Of a stretch of DNA of 64,000 nt, positions 17,209 to 27,234 are shown in pieces (position 1 is the stretch's first letter; the number at the start of each line of letters is the position of its first letter). The DNA comes from an uncultured Bacteroides sp. Lineage in GTDB: Bacteria; Bacteroidota; Bacteroidia; Bacteroidales; Bacteroidaceae. A model generated the notes under the pieces. The model was not told the origin of the DNA. It ran no database searches and worked only from the letters and a program-made list of their open reading frames with translations. Position numbers and translations under genes: made by a program. The stretch covers positions 62,001 through 126,000 of the forward strand of contig URYL01000005.1 in assembly GCA_900552075.1 (NCBI GenBank), written 5' to 3'.

Positions 17209-18174
17209 TTAATCAAATACCCTACCATGGTTCGCTGCCAGTTCTACCATTTTCTCATAATCATCCGCATTCAAGTCCATGAAATAATAGTTTACAGGAT
17301 TCACAATCTTTCCTTTGACACGAACTTCGTAATGCAAATGAGGCCCCGTACTCTTACCTGTAGAACCGACTTCTCCAATTACCTCTCCACGGGCTACATT
17401 CTGCCCCACCCGTACCTCAATCTTATTCAGATGGGCATAACGGGTGACGTATCCGAAACCATGGTCGATGATGATACAGTTGCCATAAAGTCCATCCCAT
17501 CCAGCCTGTCTCACCCGTCCGTTACCGGTAGCATAGACTGGTGTACCTATATTGGCCGAGAAGTCCATACCGGCATGGAATTTCACGGTCTTATAAATCG
17601 GATCCACACGCATACCATAGCCCGAAGCCGTCTGCTTCAGGTTTTTATTGGAAACCGGTTGTATGGCAGGAATACACGCCAACATTTTATCGTGCTGCTT
17701 GCAAAGCGCTACGACCTCATCGAATGACTTCGACTGTGCATAAATCTTCTGTTCCAAATCATCCATCTTCTGCGAAGTATGAATCACCAAATGACTGTTG
17801 GCCATATCCATCAGTTCTTTGTAGCGCTCATTATTTACTGTAGCCGAACGCTGCTCGTCAGGCAGCGGATCCGCCTGCATCATGACCCGATAAATGTTAT
17901 CATCACGCTGCTGCAAACGTTGCATGACTCCTTCAGCCTCATCCAAACGGGAGGATAAAATGGTATACTGCGACAAAAGCCGAGAATTCTCCGTACGAAG
18001 GTCCTTTTCCGAAGGCGACCCGAAAATCCACAACAGCAAGATAAAGCTTCCAGCCCCTAATCCCATTCCCACAAACAGTTGCCTGAGATAGCTCAAAGCA
18101 CGCTGCCGCATGGTGGGATAAATGCGGTCGTAAGTACGTGTTTTCGGATTGTAAATATAATAGACTTTACGCAT
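17209..18174 (-). CDS. M23-family metallopeptidase (LytM-type, membrane anchored)
   Basis: A 321-residue peptidoglycan-directed endopeptidase or division-site activator. It has one membrane segment at about residues 34-51 and a periplasmic coiled coil from about 55 to 160. The LytM domain carries the zinc ligands His200 and Asp204 (HAGMD) and His281 in HLHYE, with His248 and His279 also present. All catalytic residues are present, so it is probably active rather than an EnvC/NlpD-type activator. It is divergent from alaS and upstream of merR on the same strand. Confidence 0.93.
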   Translation of the reverse strand: MRKVYYIYNPKTRTYDRIYPTMRQRALSYLRQLFVGMGLGAGSFILLLWIFGSPSEKDLRTENSRLLSQYTILSSRLDEAEGVMQRLQQRDDNIYRVMMQADPLPDEQRSATVNNERYKELMDMANSHLVIHTSQKMDDLEQKIYAQSKSFDEVVALCKQHDKMLACIPAIQPVSNKNLKQTASGYGMRVDPIYKTVKFHAGMDFSANIGTPVYATGNGRVRQAGWDGLYGNCIIIDHGFGYVTRYAHLNKIEVRVGQNVARGEVIGEVGSTGKSTGPHLHYEVRVKGKIVNPVNYYFMDLNADDYEKMVELAANHGRVFD

Positions 18175-18224
18175 GTCGTTCGATTTTGGAAAAATTTAAG
18201 CAACAAAACATCAAGTTTTTGCAC

Positions 18225-18232
18225 CAAACATA
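18225..18232 (-). promoter_or_regulatory. -7 box for the M23 peptidase gene
   Basis: TATGTTTG on the minus strand (TAnnTTTG), about 50 bases before the ATG at 18174. Confidence 0.6.
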
Positions 18233-18255
18233 CAGACAAAAATAATAAAACCGAT

Positions 18256-18263
18256 TATCTTTG
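18256..18263 (+). promoter_or_regulatory. -7 box for alaS
   Basis: TATCTTTG, 44 bases before the alaS ATG. Confidence 0.75.
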
Positions 18264-18307
18264 CAAATCAATTTTGAGAATATTAACTACAAGACAATAT
18301 AACGACT

Positions 18308-20926
18308 ATGTTGACAGCAAATGAAATCCGCGACTCATTCGTCAAATTCTTTGAGTCAAAAGGACATCAGATTGTGCCTTCTGCACCGATGGTCATCAAA
18401 GACGACCCTACGCTGATGTTCACCAATGCCGGTATGAACCAGTTCAAGGATATCATACTTGGCAACCATCCAGCTAAATACAAACGTGTAACCGACTCAC
18501 AGAAATGTTTGCGTGTGAGCGGAAAGCATAATGACCTGGAAGAAGTAGGTCACGATACGTACCACCACACCATGTTTGAAATGTTGGGTAACTGGTCGTT
18601 TGGCGACTACTTCAAGAAGGAAGTGATTGGTTGGGCTTACGAATACCTGGTAGAGGTATTGAAGCTGGACCCGAAAGACTTATATGTCACCGTCTTTGAA
18701 GGAAGTCCGGAAGAAGGATTGGCTCGTGACGATGAAGCTGCCGGTTACTGGGCACAGTATTTCCCTGCAGACCATATCATCAATGGAAACAAGCACGATA
18801 ACTTCTGGGAAATGGGTGATACAGGTCCTTGTGGTCCGTGCTCTGAAATCCATATCGACTCTCGTTCAGCCGAAGAAAAAGCAGCCGTTCCGGGACGCGA
18901 ACTGGTAAACAAAGACCATCCGCAGGTGATTGAAATCTGGAACCTAGTGTTCATGCAATACAACCGTAAAGCCGATGGAACACTGGAACCGCTTCCTGCA
19001 AAGGTTATCGATACAGGAATGGGATTCGAACGTTTGGTACGTACCCTGCAAGGCAAGACTTCCAACTATGATACAGACGTATTCCAGCCTATCATCAAAG
19101 TGATTGGCGACTTGTCTGGCAAGAAATATGGCGATGATCCGAAAGTGGATGTAGCCATGCGTGTAGTAGCCGACCACATCCGTACCATCGCCTTTTCTAT
19201 TACCGACGGACAGCTGCCGTCGAATGCCAAGGCTGGTTATGTAATCCGTCGTATCCTGCGCCGTGCCGTACGTTATGCCTATACTTTCCTGGGACAAAAA
19301 CAAGCTTTCATGTATAAACTGGTTCCGGTACTGGTTGAAAATATGGGAGGTGCTTATCCTGAATTAAAAGCCCAGCAGCCGCTGATTGAAAAAGTGATGA
19401 AGGAAGAAGAAGAATCCTTCCTTCGCACACTGGAAACAGGTATCCGCTTGCTCGACAAGACCATGAATGAAGCAAAAGCTGCCGGAAAGACTGAAATCAG
19501 CGGAGTAGATGCCTTTACATTATACGATACCTTCGGATTCCCGTTCGACTTGACCGAGCTGATTCTCCGTGAAAACGGTCTGACAGCCGACGTGAAAGGT
19601 TTCGAAGCAGAAATGCAGAAACAGAAACAGCGTGCTCGTAACGCGGCTGCCGTAGAAACAGGCGACTGGGTAACCTTGAAAGAAGGTGAAACCAAATTCG
19701 TAGGCTACGACTACACAGAATATGAAACCAGCATCTTGCGTTACCGCCAGATCAAACAGAAAAACCAGACCCTCTATCAGATTGTATTGAGCGAAACTCC
19801 GTTCTATGCAGAAAGCGGTGGTCAGGTAGGTGATACTGGTGTACTGGTCAGCGAATTCGAAACCATCGACATCATCGATACCAAGAAAGAAAACAACCTT
19901 CCAATCCATATTGCCAAGAAATTGCCGGAACATCTGGATGCACCGATGATGGCTTGTGTGGATACCGACAAACGTGCCGCTTGTGCTGCTAACCACTCTT
20001 GTACGCACTTGCTGGATGAAGCCCTCCGTCAGGTATTGGGTACACACGTAGAACAGAAAGGTTCTTTGGTGACACCAGATTCTCTGCGTTTCGACTTCTC
20101 TCACTTCCAGAAAGTGACTCCGGAACAGCTGCGTGAAGTAGAACACTTGGTAAATGCCAAGATTCGTGAAGACATTCCTTTGACAGAATACCGTAACTTG
20201 CCGATTGAAAAGGCAAAAGAACTGGGTGCTATCGCCTTGTTCGGTGAAAAATACGGTGACGAAGTGCGTGTCGTACAGTTTGGTTCATCCATCGAGTTCT
20301 GTGGAGGTACGCACGTATCGGCTACAGGAAAAATCGGTATGGTAAAAATCTTGTCAGAAAGCTCTGTAGCCGCAGGTGTACGTCGTATTGAAGCTGTAAC
20401 CGGTGCCAAGGTAGAAGAAATGTTTGATACGGTACAAGATACCATTAACGACCTGAAAGCGTTGTTCAACAATGCCCCTGACCTGAAGACAGCCATTACC
20501 AAGTACATCGACGAAAATGCCGGCCTGAAGAAACAGGTAGAAGAATTCATGAAAGAAAAAGAGGCCTCTGTAAAGAACAAGCTGATTGAAAATGCCAAAG
20601 AAGTCAACGGCGTGAAAGTCATCAAAGCCGTGCTTCCGATGCCGGCCGATGCAGTGAAGAACATTGCCTTCCAGTTGAAAGGACAAATTCCGGAGAATCT
20701 GTTTGTGGTAATCGGTAGTGTATTCGAAAACAAACCACTGCTCACAGTCACCATGAGCGATGACCAGGTGAAAGCCGGACTGAATGCCGGACAGCTGGTA
20801 CGCGAAGCTGCCAAACTGATTCAAGGTGGTGGTGGTGGACAACCTCACTTCGCCACTGCCGGAGGTAAAAATTCGGATGGTCTGACCGCTGCTGTAGACA
20901 AAGTGACAGAACTGGCCGGATTCTAA
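18308..20926 (+). CDS. alaS: Alanyl-tRNA synthetase
   Basis: Charges tRNA-Ala. The 872-residue protein has the class II catalytic core at the N-terminus (motif 1 near APMVIKDDPTLMFTNAGMNQF, then HHTMFEMLGNWSFGDYF), and a tRNA-recognition region around residues 230-450. The editing domain has its zinc ligands in HSCTHLLDEAL and CGGTHV. A C-Ala domain with a Gly-rich GGGGGQPHFATAGG segment ends the protein. Length is normal for bacteria. A strong terminator follows. Confidence 0.98.
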   Translation: MLTANEIRDSFVKFFESKGHQIVPSAPMVIKDDPTLMFTNAGMNQFKDIILGNHPAKYKRVTDSQKCLRVSGKHNDLEEVGHDTYHHTMFEMLGNWSFGDYFKKEVIGWAYEYLVEVLKLDPKDLYVTVFEGSPEEGLARDDEAAGYWAQYFPADHIINGNKHDNFWEMGDTGPCGPCSEIHIDSRSAEEKAAVPGRELVNKDHPQVIEIWNLVFMQYNRKADGTLEPLPAKVIDTGMGFERLVRTLQGKTSNYDTDVFQPIIKVIGDLSGKKYGDDPKVDVAMRVVADHIRTIAFSITDGQLPSNAKAGYVIRRILRRAVRYAYTFLGQKQAFMYKLVPVLVENMGGAYPELKAQQPLIEKVMKEEEESFLRTLETGIRLLDKTMNEAKAAGKTEISGVDAFTLYDTFGFPFDLTELILRENGLTADVKGFEAEMQKQKQRARNAAAVETGDWVTLKEGETKFVGYDYTEYETSILRYRQIKQKNQTLYQIVLSETPFYAESGGQVGDTGVLVSEFETIDIIDTKKENNLPIHIAKKLPEHLDAPMMACVDTDKRAACAANHSCTHLLDEALRQVLGTHVEQKGSLVTPDSLRFDFSHFQKVTPEQLREVEHLVNAKIREDIPLTEYRNLPIEKAKELGAIALFGEKYGDEVRVVQFGSSIEFCGGTHVSATGKIGMVKILSESSVAAGVRRIEAVTGAKVEEMFDTVQDTINDLKALFNNAPDLKTAITKYIDENAGLKKQVEEFMKEKEASVKNKLIENAKEVNGVKVIKAVLPMPADAVKNIAFQLKGQIPENLFVVIGSVFENKPLLTVTMSDDQVKAGLNAGQLVREAAKLIQGGGGGQPHFATAGGKNSDGLTAAVDKVTELAGF

Positions 20927-20958
20927 TCCGTCGCACCAATAGCAACTCTATGTATCAT

Positions 20959-21003
20959 AAATCCTCCTCATTCCCCTAAAAGGGGCAATAAGGAGGATTT
21001 TTT
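20959..21003 (+). terminator. Terminator after alaS
   Basis: Two nested stems (AAATCCTCCT / AGGAGGATTT outside, CCCC / GGGG inside) followed by a T run, 33 bases after the alaS stop. Confidence 0.9.
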
Positions 21004-21070
21004 ATGCCCATTTCCTTCTATGCGACCGAAGTTTGGCTGAACAGGACTTCCCATACTGCCGTTTTTTTCG

Positions 21071-21078
21071 TACTTTTG
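21071..21078 (+). promoter_or_regulatory. -7 box for the first MATE gene
   Basis: TACTTTTG matches TAnnTTTG. It lies 31 bases before the ATG at 21109 and excludes an in-frame ATG at 21004. Confidence 0.7.
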
Positions 21079-21108
21079 TTGCTGTTCTATTCTATCAAAC
21101 AGACAACT

Positions 21109-22473
21109 ATGCCCCAAGATAAATATACCCTCATGACCACGGCACCGGTACCACGCCTCATCCGTGGATTGGCTGTTCCGACCATCATCAGTATGCTGGT
21201 CACCTCTTTTTATGTCATGGCCGACACCTACTTTGTCGGGAAAATCAATACACAGTCTACCGCAGCCGTGGGTATCTCCTTTTCCATCATGGCCATTATC
21301 CAGGCATTCGGTTTTTTCTGTGGGCATGGTTCGGGCAACTTTATCTCCCGACGGCTGGGAGCACGTGACTATCAAAGCGCGGAAAGAATGGCGGCTACCG
21401 GTTTTTTCTGTGCCTTCTTCATCGGCTTTCTGATTGCCCTAGTCGGATTACTCTTTCTGGAACCGATCTGTGTGGCATTAGGCTCCACTCCCACCATCCT
21501 TCCATACGCTAAGACGTATCTGGGCATTATCCTGCTGGGAGCCCCTTTCATGGCCTCTTCCCTTGTGCTGAACAACCAGATGCGTTTTCAGGGAAATGCC
21601 GTTTATGCCATGATTGGCATTACGGTAGGTGCCTTTCTGAACATCGCCCTCGACCCGTTGCTGATTTTCGTATTCGACATGGGTATTGCAGGGGCAGCCT
21701 GGTCCACCTTCATCAGTCAGGTATGCAGCTTTACCATTCTGATATTCATGGACCGCAAAGGAGAAAACATCCGTATCAATTACCGTTATTTCACCCCCAC
21801 CCCGACTTATCTGAAAGAAATCGTCTATGGAGGCAGCCCTTCACTGTGTCGGCAGGGACTGGCCAGTATTTCAACCATCCTGCTAAACGTGGCAGCCGGT
21901 AACTTCGGAGATGCAGCCATTGCCGGAATGTCTATCGTTACCCGTATCTGCATGTTCATCAATGCTTTTGTGATTGGTTTCGGACAAGGTTTCCAACCAG
22001 TCTGCGGGTTCAACTATGGAGCTGGTCTGAACCGCCGGGTACTGCAGGGATTCAAGTACTGCGTGAAAGTGGGACTTATTTTCCTGGCCATCTGTTCCAT
22101 CATCGGTTTTATTTATTCGCCGGAAATCGTATCCTGGTTCCGGAAAGAAGACCCGCAAGTCATCGCGGTAGGAGCTGATGCCTTACGCTGGCAGCTTATT
22201 ACCCTCCCCTTAGGTGCATGGGTCATCCTGTGCAACATGCTTCTGCAAACCATTCGCCAACCCAAACGGGCCGTGGCCTTGTCGTCTGCCCGCCAGGGAC
22301 TGTTCTTCATTCCGCTGATACTGGTTCTTCCGTATTTTCTGCAACTGCAAGGAGTGGAGATGTGTCAGGCCGTATCCGATTTGTGTTCGTTCCTGATGTC
22401 CCTCCCGTTGACCATTCCGGTATTGAAAACCCTTCGAACGGACCGACAGCCTCTTTCGAAACTCCCATCCTAA
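21109..22473 (+). CDS. MATE-family efflux transporter (first copy)
   Basis: A 454-residue inner-membrane protein with 12 expected helices in two bundles of six. These antiporters export cationic drugs or metabolites using a Na+ or H+ gradient. Seen: RLIRGLAVPTIISMLVTSFYVMADTYFVG at the N-terminus (motif shown in part), and FGQGFQPVCGFNYGAG in the second half, both typical of MATE. The start at 21109 is set by the promoter; a longer frame from 21004 overlaps the terminator and promoter. It converges on the AraC-type gene with nine bases between the stops. Confidence 0.92.
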   Translation: MPQDKYTLMTTAPVPRLIRGLAVPTIISMLVTSFYVMADTYFVGKINTQSTAAVGISFSIMAIIQAFGFFCGHGSGNFISRRLGARDYQSAERMAATGFFCAFFIGFLIALVGLLFLEPICVALGSTPTILPYAKTYLGIILLGAPFMASSLVLNNQMRFQGNAVYAMIGITVGAFLNIALDPLLIFVFDMGIAGAAWSTFISQVCSFTILIFMDRKGENIRINYRYFTPTPTYLKEIVYGGSPSLCRQGLASISTILLNVAAGNFGDAAIAGMSIVTRICMFINAFVIGFGQGFQPVCGFNYGAGLNRRVLQGFKYCVKVGLIFLAICSIIGFIYSPEIVSWFRKEDPQVIAVGADALRWQLITLPLGAWVILCNMLLQTIRQPKRAVALSSARQGLFFIPLILVLPYFLQLQGVEMCQAVSDLCSFLMSLPLTIPVLKTLRTDRQPLSKLPS

Positions 22474-22482
22474 AACAATCGC

Positions 22483-23391
22483 TCATCCATTCTCCTCCCG
22501 ATAATCCTTGGGAGTCATTCCTGTCATACGCCGGAAATACTTGCAAAAGAACGAAGCATTGGGAAAATTCAGTTCGTCAGCTATCTGATACACCAGCTTA
22601 TCGGTGTGGCATAACATCAGTTTGGCTTCCTGCATCACAGCCTCATTGACCCAGTCCATCACCGTCCGGCCGCTGGCTTGCCGCACCAATGTACTCAAAT
22701 AGCGGGAGGTCAGACATAAACGGTCGGCATAAAACGCACAGCTCCGTTCTTGGACGGCATATTTGTTGACCAATTCCAAAAAGCGATTGAACACTTCTTC
22801 CTGACGGCTACGTTTCTGTTTGCCCGCCTCCAATTCACGCCCTCTGAAACCGTCCGTCTGGTGAAAGACAAGAGAAATCAGGCTTTGTACGGATTCCTTT
22901 GGAAACGGCCGGTCGTGGACCACCTCCCACAACAAGGCAAAAATCTGCTCCATCCGCCGACTCTCCTGCTCAGTCAATGAAAGATGCAGAAACAGTCTGC
23001 CTTGCAAATAAACCTGCAACAATTCTTCTTTCTGCCAGCTTTCCATCAGGCTGTTGGAAAAAGCCAACATCGCCAAATCCAAATCAGACGACATGTATAG
23101 AAATTCGAATACGGTTCCGGGAGACACTACCAGAAAATCCCCCGCCTTAAACCCCAGTTCACGCAAATTGATGCGCAGACGAAGCGTACCGGCACGAAAA
23201 TACACCACTCTCCCTTCCGTCAGACGGTAAGGCTGCCCTTCCACAGACAGAAAACGAACCACATCGGCTATTCCATGAATGGAACGGAGCAATCCCAGTT
23301 CCGGAATCAGAAAACGACAGGCATTGTGACTTTCCCCCACCCGTTCACGCATTTGCCTCAAGGCCAGCAACAACAGACGATTCGATTTCAT
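22483..23391 (-). CDS. AraC-family transcriptional regulator
   Basis: A 302-residue protein with an N-terminal cupin-like sensing region and a C-terminal AraC DNA-binding domain with two helix-turn-helix motifs. The region from about residue 205 to 300 contains FYADRLCLTSRYLSTLVRQ (first helix-turn-helix) and NFPNASFFCKYFRRMTGMTP (second). It is divergent from a five-gene efflux operon, separated by 157 bases holding both promoters. It is therefore the likely regulator of that operon, though the ligand is not known. Confidence 0.92.
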   Translation of the reverse strand: MKSNRLLLLALRQMRERVGESHNACRFLIPELGLLRSIHGIADVVRFLSVEGQPYRLTEGRVVYFRAGTLRLRINLRELGFKAGDFLVVSPGTVFEFLYMSSDLDLAMLAFSNSLMESWQKEELLQVYLQGRLFLHLSLTEQESRRMEQIFALLWEVVHDRPFPKESVQSLISLVFHQTDGFRGRELEAGKQKRSRQEEVFNRFLELVNKYAVQERSCAFYADRLCLTSRYLSTLVRQASGRTVMDWVNEAVMQEAKLMLCHTDKLVYQIADELNFPNASFFCKYFRRMTGMTPKDYREENG

Positions 23392-23411
23392 TTCACATAC
23401 ACAATTTCCCG

Positions 23412-23419
23412 CAAAGATA
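23412..23419 (-). promoter_or_regulatory. -7 box for the AraC regulator gene
   Basis: TATCTTTG on the minus strand, about 20 bases before the ATG at 23391. Confidence 0.75.
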
Positions 23420-23516
23420 ATATTTCATTCGATTTTCGGGTTACATACAAGCCATTATCGAACAAAAAGAACATTCCGTCACACATATAGGACCGAAAGA
23501 TATCATAAAATCCCCG

Positions 23517-23524
23517 TATCTTTG
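23517..23524 (+). promoter_or_regulatory. -7 box for the efflux operon
   Basis: TATCTTTG, 24 bases before the TolC-like ATG at 23549, so the leader is very short. The 97 bases between this box and the divergent AraC promoter are where an operator would lie. Confidence 0.75.
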
Positions 23525-23548
23525 TCTAATTACCTCAACAAAGATTGA

Positions 23549-24805
23549 ATGCGTATGCTACGAATGTTTCTCTTCTTGTGCGTATGGGGCTTCAGTCACA
23601 TCGTCCATGCACAAGTCACATTGGAAGATTGTCGGCAGAAAGCCCGTGAGAATTACCCGCAAACCCGGCAATACGACCTGCTCCGCCTCTCGGAAGAATA
23701 TACCTTATCGAATGCAGGAAAAGGCAACTTGCCACAGATTAGTTTGAGTGGAAAAATATCTTATCAAAGTGAAGCCACCACCTTCCCTTTTGACATCCCC
23801 GGACTTGATAGCAAAGGATTGCCCAAGGACCAATACCAGGCAATGATTGAAGTCAGACAAAACCTGTGGGACGGAGGAAAAATCCGAAACCAGAAAGCCC
23901 AGATTCAGGCCGCGACAGAGGAAAGCGAACGACAGCTCGACAACAGTCTGTATGCACTGGAAGAAAGAGTGGACCAGGTTTTCTTCGGTATTCTCTTACT
24001 CGACGAACAACTGTCACAACACACGTTGCTCGAAGAAGAACTAGCCCGGAGCCTGAAGGATGTACAAGCCTATCGCGCCAACGGCACAGCCAATGACGCC
24101 GATGTGGATGCCGTGCAAGTAGAAATCCTGCAAACCCGCCAGCAACGCATCCAACTGGAAAGTAACCGCAGTGCCTACCTGTGCATGTTGTCTCTGCTGA
24201 CAGGGGAAGAGCTTCCGCCACACACGCACCTCCAACGGCCTGAGGCTGTCTTGGAAACGACCGGCATCGTCAATCGTCCTGAACTCCGTTGGTACGAAGC
24301 ACAGGAGCAGAGCGTTTCCGTACAACGAAAAGGATTACAGACCGGTTATCTCCCCTCTTTCAGCCTCTTCGCACAAGGAGCCTACGGCAATCCGGGACTG
24401 GACATTCTAAAAGACAAGTTCAGAGCCTACTATCTAGTCGGTGCCCGCTTTACGTGGAATTTCGGAAGTCTGTACACATTGAAAAATGACCGGAAAAAGC
24501 TGGATAACCAGCTCCAGAAAATCCAAAGCGAACGTGATTTGTTTCTGTTTCATACCCACCTGCAGCTGGCGGAAGAGGACGGCACCATCCAAACCCTCCG
24601 GCAACAGATGAAAGAGGACGAAGAGATTATCCGGCTGCGGAAAAACATCCGGCTTTCTGCCGAGGCCAAAGTGGCCAACGGTACCCTGAGTGTCAGTGAC
24701 CTGCTAAAAGAAATCACGGCCGAGAACCTGGCCCGGCAGGCAAAAGTGCTCCACGAAATCCAACTGCTCATGCACCTGCATCAGCGAAAACACCTCACCA
24801 ACTAA
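23549..24805 (+). CDS. TolC-family outer-membrane efflux channel
   Basis: A 418-residue exported protein that would form the outer-membrane trimeric duct of a tripartite pump. Residues 1-21 are a signal peptide (IVHA-QVT). Two OEP repeats of long alpha-helical hairpins follow, each with the coiled-coil character of the family (Glu, Gln, Leu, Arg-rich), and beta segments such as PSFSLFAQGAYG. It heads the five-gene operon and is followed 34 bases later by the adaptor gene. Only one TolC gene is in the operon, which suggests a dedicated pump. Confidence 0.92.
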   Translation: MRMLRMFLFLCVWGFSHIVHAQVTLEDCRQKARENYPQTRQYDLLRLSEEYTLSNAGKGNLPQISLSGKISYQSEATTFPFDIPGLDSKGLPKDQYQAMIEVRQNLWDGGKIRNQKAQIQAATEESERQLDNSLYALEERVDQVFFGILLLDEQLSQHTLLEEELARSLKDVQAYRANGTANDADVDAVQVEILQTRQQRIQLESNRSAYLCMLSLLTGEELPPHTHLQRPEAVLETTGIVNRPELRWYEAQEQSVSVQRKGLQTGYLPSFSLFAQGAYGNPGLDILKDKFRAYYLVGARFTWNFGSLYTLKNDRKKLDNQLQKIQSERDLFLFHTHLQLAEEDGTIQTLRQQMKEDEEIIRLRKNIRLSAEAKVANGTLSVSDLLKEITAENLARQAKVLHEIQLLMHLHQRKHLTN

Positions 24806-24839
24806 TTTTTATTTACCAACCGTTCAAAATATTCCGAAT

Positions 24840-25730
24840 ATGAAAACAAAATATGGATTCCTCCTTTTTGCAGTATACTGTCTCACCGCCTGTGGAGAAA
24901 AAGACGACTTTGATGCGACCGGTACTTTTGAAGCGACCGAAATTGTGGTCTCTTCCGAAACCACCGGAAAACTGTTCTACCTGAATGCTGAAGAAGGGAT
25001 GCACTTTACCCAAGGCACTGAAGTGGGGCTGGTGGACACCGTACAGCTCTACCTGAAAAAGCGTCAGCTGGAGGCACAGATGAAGTCCGTGGAAAACCAA
25101 CGCCCCGACATTCACCGGCAGATTGCCGCCACCAAGGAACAAATCGCTACCGCACAACGGGAACGCAACCGGGTGGAAAACCTGCTGAAAGCACAGGCAG
25201 CCAACCGCAAACAGCTGGATGACTGGGACGCCCAACTGGCGGTACTCAACCGGCAACTGGAAGCGCAGGTATCGTCTTTGGGAAACACCACTGCCAGCCT
25301 GACGGAACAAAGCTCATCGGTAGCCATCCAAGTAGCACAAATCGAAGACCAACTCAAGAAATGTCATATCACCGCCCCGATAAGCGGAACGGTTCTGGCC
25401 AAATATGCCGAACCGGGAGAACTGGCTACTCTCGGAAAACCGCTGTTCAAGATAGCCGACACGGAACACATCTTCCTGCGGGCCTACGTCACTTCCCGGC
25501 AACTGGCCTCCGTAAAATTAGGAAGTGAGGTCACGGTATTTGCCGACTTTGGCGATGCACAACGGAACACCTACCCCGGCAAAGTGACCTGGATTTCCGA
25601 AGAAGCCGAATTCACCCCGAAAACCATCCTGACCGACGACGAACATGCCAACCAGGTCTATGCCGTCAAGATTGCCGTCCACAACGACGGGCACATCAAA
25701 CTGGGTATGTACGGCGAAGTCAAATTCTGA
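24840..25730 (+). CDS. HlyD-type periplasmic adaptor lipoprotein
   Basis: A 296-residue membrane-fusion protein that links the ABC-2 pump to the TolC-like duct. The N-terminus has a lipobox ending in LTAC, so it is a lipoprotein anchored by the following cysteine. The coiled-coil hairpin spans about residues 75-170. The lipoyl-like domain is split around it, with GTVLAKYAEPGELATLGKPL resembling the second half. A beta-barrel domain follows. It is second in the operon. Confidence 0.92.
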   Translation: MKTKYGFLLFAVYCLTACGEKDDFDATGTFEATEIVVSSETTGKLFYLNAEEGMHFTQGTEVGLVDTVQLYLKKRQLEAQMKSVENQRPDIHRQIAATKEQIATAQRERNRVENLLKAQAANRKQLDDWDAQLAVLNRQLEAQVSSLGNTTASLTEQSSSVAIQVAQIEDQLKKCHITAPISGTVLAKYAEPGELATLGKPLFKIADTEHIFLRAYVTSRQLASVKLGSEVTVFADFGDAQRNTYPGKVTWISEEAEFTPKTILTDDEHANQVYAVKIAVHNDGHIKLGMYGEVKF

Positions 25731-25743
25731 AAGGAGGGCACAA

Positions 25744-27234
25744 ATGGAAACCCTTATTGAAGTCAGCCACGTAAGCAAAAGCTACGGAAAGGTACAGGCC
25801 CTGCGCGACGTATCTTTCCAGGTGAAGCAAGGCGAACTGTTCGGCCTCATCGGTCCCGACGGCTCCGGAAAGAGTACGCTCTTCCGCATCCTGACCACTC
25901 TACTGAAGCCGGACCAGGGAACGGCTCATGTACTGCATGCCGACGTACTGGCCGACTTCCGCACCATCCGGCGAAGCGTAGGCTACATGCCGGGACGTTT
26001 CTCCTTGTACCAAGACCTGACCGTGGAAGAAAACCTGCGTTTCTTTGCCACCGTCTTTCACACCACCGTAGAAGAGAACTACGAACGGATTCGGCCGATT
26101 TACGAACAGATTGCTCCCTTCAAAGACCGGCGAGCCGGCGCCCTGTCGGGAGGCATGAAGCAAAAGTTGGCATTGTGCTGCGCACTGGTCCATGCTCCCC
26201 AAATCCTGTTTCTCGATGAGCCGACCACCGGAGTAGACCCTGTATCCCGTCGGGAATTTTGGGAAATGCTGGCCCGTCTCCGTCAGGAAGGCATCACCCT
26301 CGTGGTATCCACCCCTTTCATGGATGAAGCCCGACGATGCGACCGCGTGGCCTTCCTGTATGAAGGAGAAATCAAAGGTATCGACCGACCGGAAACCATC
26401 CTGACGCGGTTCAGCGACATTCTGTGTCCTCCCGGACTGGAGCGAAAAGCGGCAGTCGAAAACGCCGCCCCCCTCATCCAGGTAGACAATCTGGTCAAAC
26501 GGTTCGGCACTTTTACCGCCGTCGACCACATCTCTTTCTCGGTACAGCGGGGAGAGATTTTCGGCTTCTTAGGAGCCAACGGAGCCGGAAAGACCACTGC
26601 TATGCGCATTCTCTGCGGCCTCAGCCTGCCTTCCGAAGGGAAAGCGGAAGTAATGGGGTTCGACGTCCGGACACAGAGCGAGGAAATAAAACGACGAATC
26701 GGCTACATGAGCCAGAAGTTTTCACTGTATGAAGACCTGACGGTCCGCGAGAATCTCCGCCTGTTCGGAGGTATTTACGGAGTCAACGCCAAAGAAATTG
26801 CGACACGCACCGAAGAGACCTTGCGGCGTATCGGCCTCTACGAGGAACAGCATACCTTGGTCCGTTCCCTGCCCTTAGGCTGGAAACAGCGACTGGCCTT
26901 CTCGGTAGCCATTTTCCACCGCCCGGAACTGGTTTTTCTGGATGAACCCACCGGAGGCGTAGATCCCGCCACCCGTCGCCAGTTCTGGGAACTGATTTAT
27001 CAGGCTGCCGACCAGGGAATCACCATTTTCGTCACCACACACTACATGGACGAAGCAGAATATTGCGACCGCATTTCCATGATGGTGGACGGACACATCC
27101 GCGCCCTGGATACTCCCGACGGACTGAAAACCCGCTTCCAAGCCCGAAACATGGACGAAGTGTTCCAGAAACTGGCCCGTGAAGCCCAACGGGGAGATGC
27201 GGCTTTTACTCACACACAAACCGAACGACCATGA
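25744..27234 (+). CDS. Double ABC ATPase (YbhF-type)
   Basis: A 496-residue protein with two nucleotide-binding domains in one chain. Domain 1: Walker A GPDGSGKST, signature LSGGMKQK and Walker B LFLDEPTTGVD. Domain 2: Walker A GANGAGKTT, a signature read LPLGWKQRL in place of LSGGQ, and Walker B VFLDEPTGGVD. The degenerate second signature is seen in YbhF-like exporters. The start at 25744 is preceded by AAGGAGG, a strong Shine-Dalgarno that is rare in this phylum; a longer frame from 25645 overlaps the adaptor gene. The gene is third in the operon and overlaps the next by four bases. Confidence 0.93.
   Translation: METLIEVSHVSKSYGKVQALRDVSFQVKQGELFGLIGPDGSGKSTLFRILTTLLKPDQGTAHVLHADVLADFRTIRRSVGYMPGRFSLYQDLTVEENLRFFATVFHTTVEENYERIRPIYEQIAPFKDRRAGALSGGMKQKLALCCALVHAPQILFLDEPTTGVDPVSRREFWEMLARLRQEGITLVVSTPFMDEARRCDRVAFLYEGEIKGIDRPETILTRFSDILCPPGLERKAAVENAAPLIQVDNLVKRFGTFTAVDHISFSVQRGEIFGFLGANGAGKTTAMRILCGLSLPSEGKAEVMGFDVRTQSEEIKRRIGYMSQKFSLYEDLTVRENLRLFGGIYGVNAKEIATRTEETLRRIGLYEEQHTLVRSLPLGWKQRLAFSVAIFHRPELVFLDEPTGGVDPATRRQFWELIYQAADQGITIFVTTHYMDEAEYCDRISMMVDGHIRALDTPDGLKTRFQARNMDEVFQKLAREAQRGDAAFTHTQTERP

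Noticed and set aside
21004..21108. N-terminal extension of the first MATE protein
   Set aside because: It overlaps the alaS terminator's T run and a TAnnTTTG promoter; the start at 21109 fits the family.
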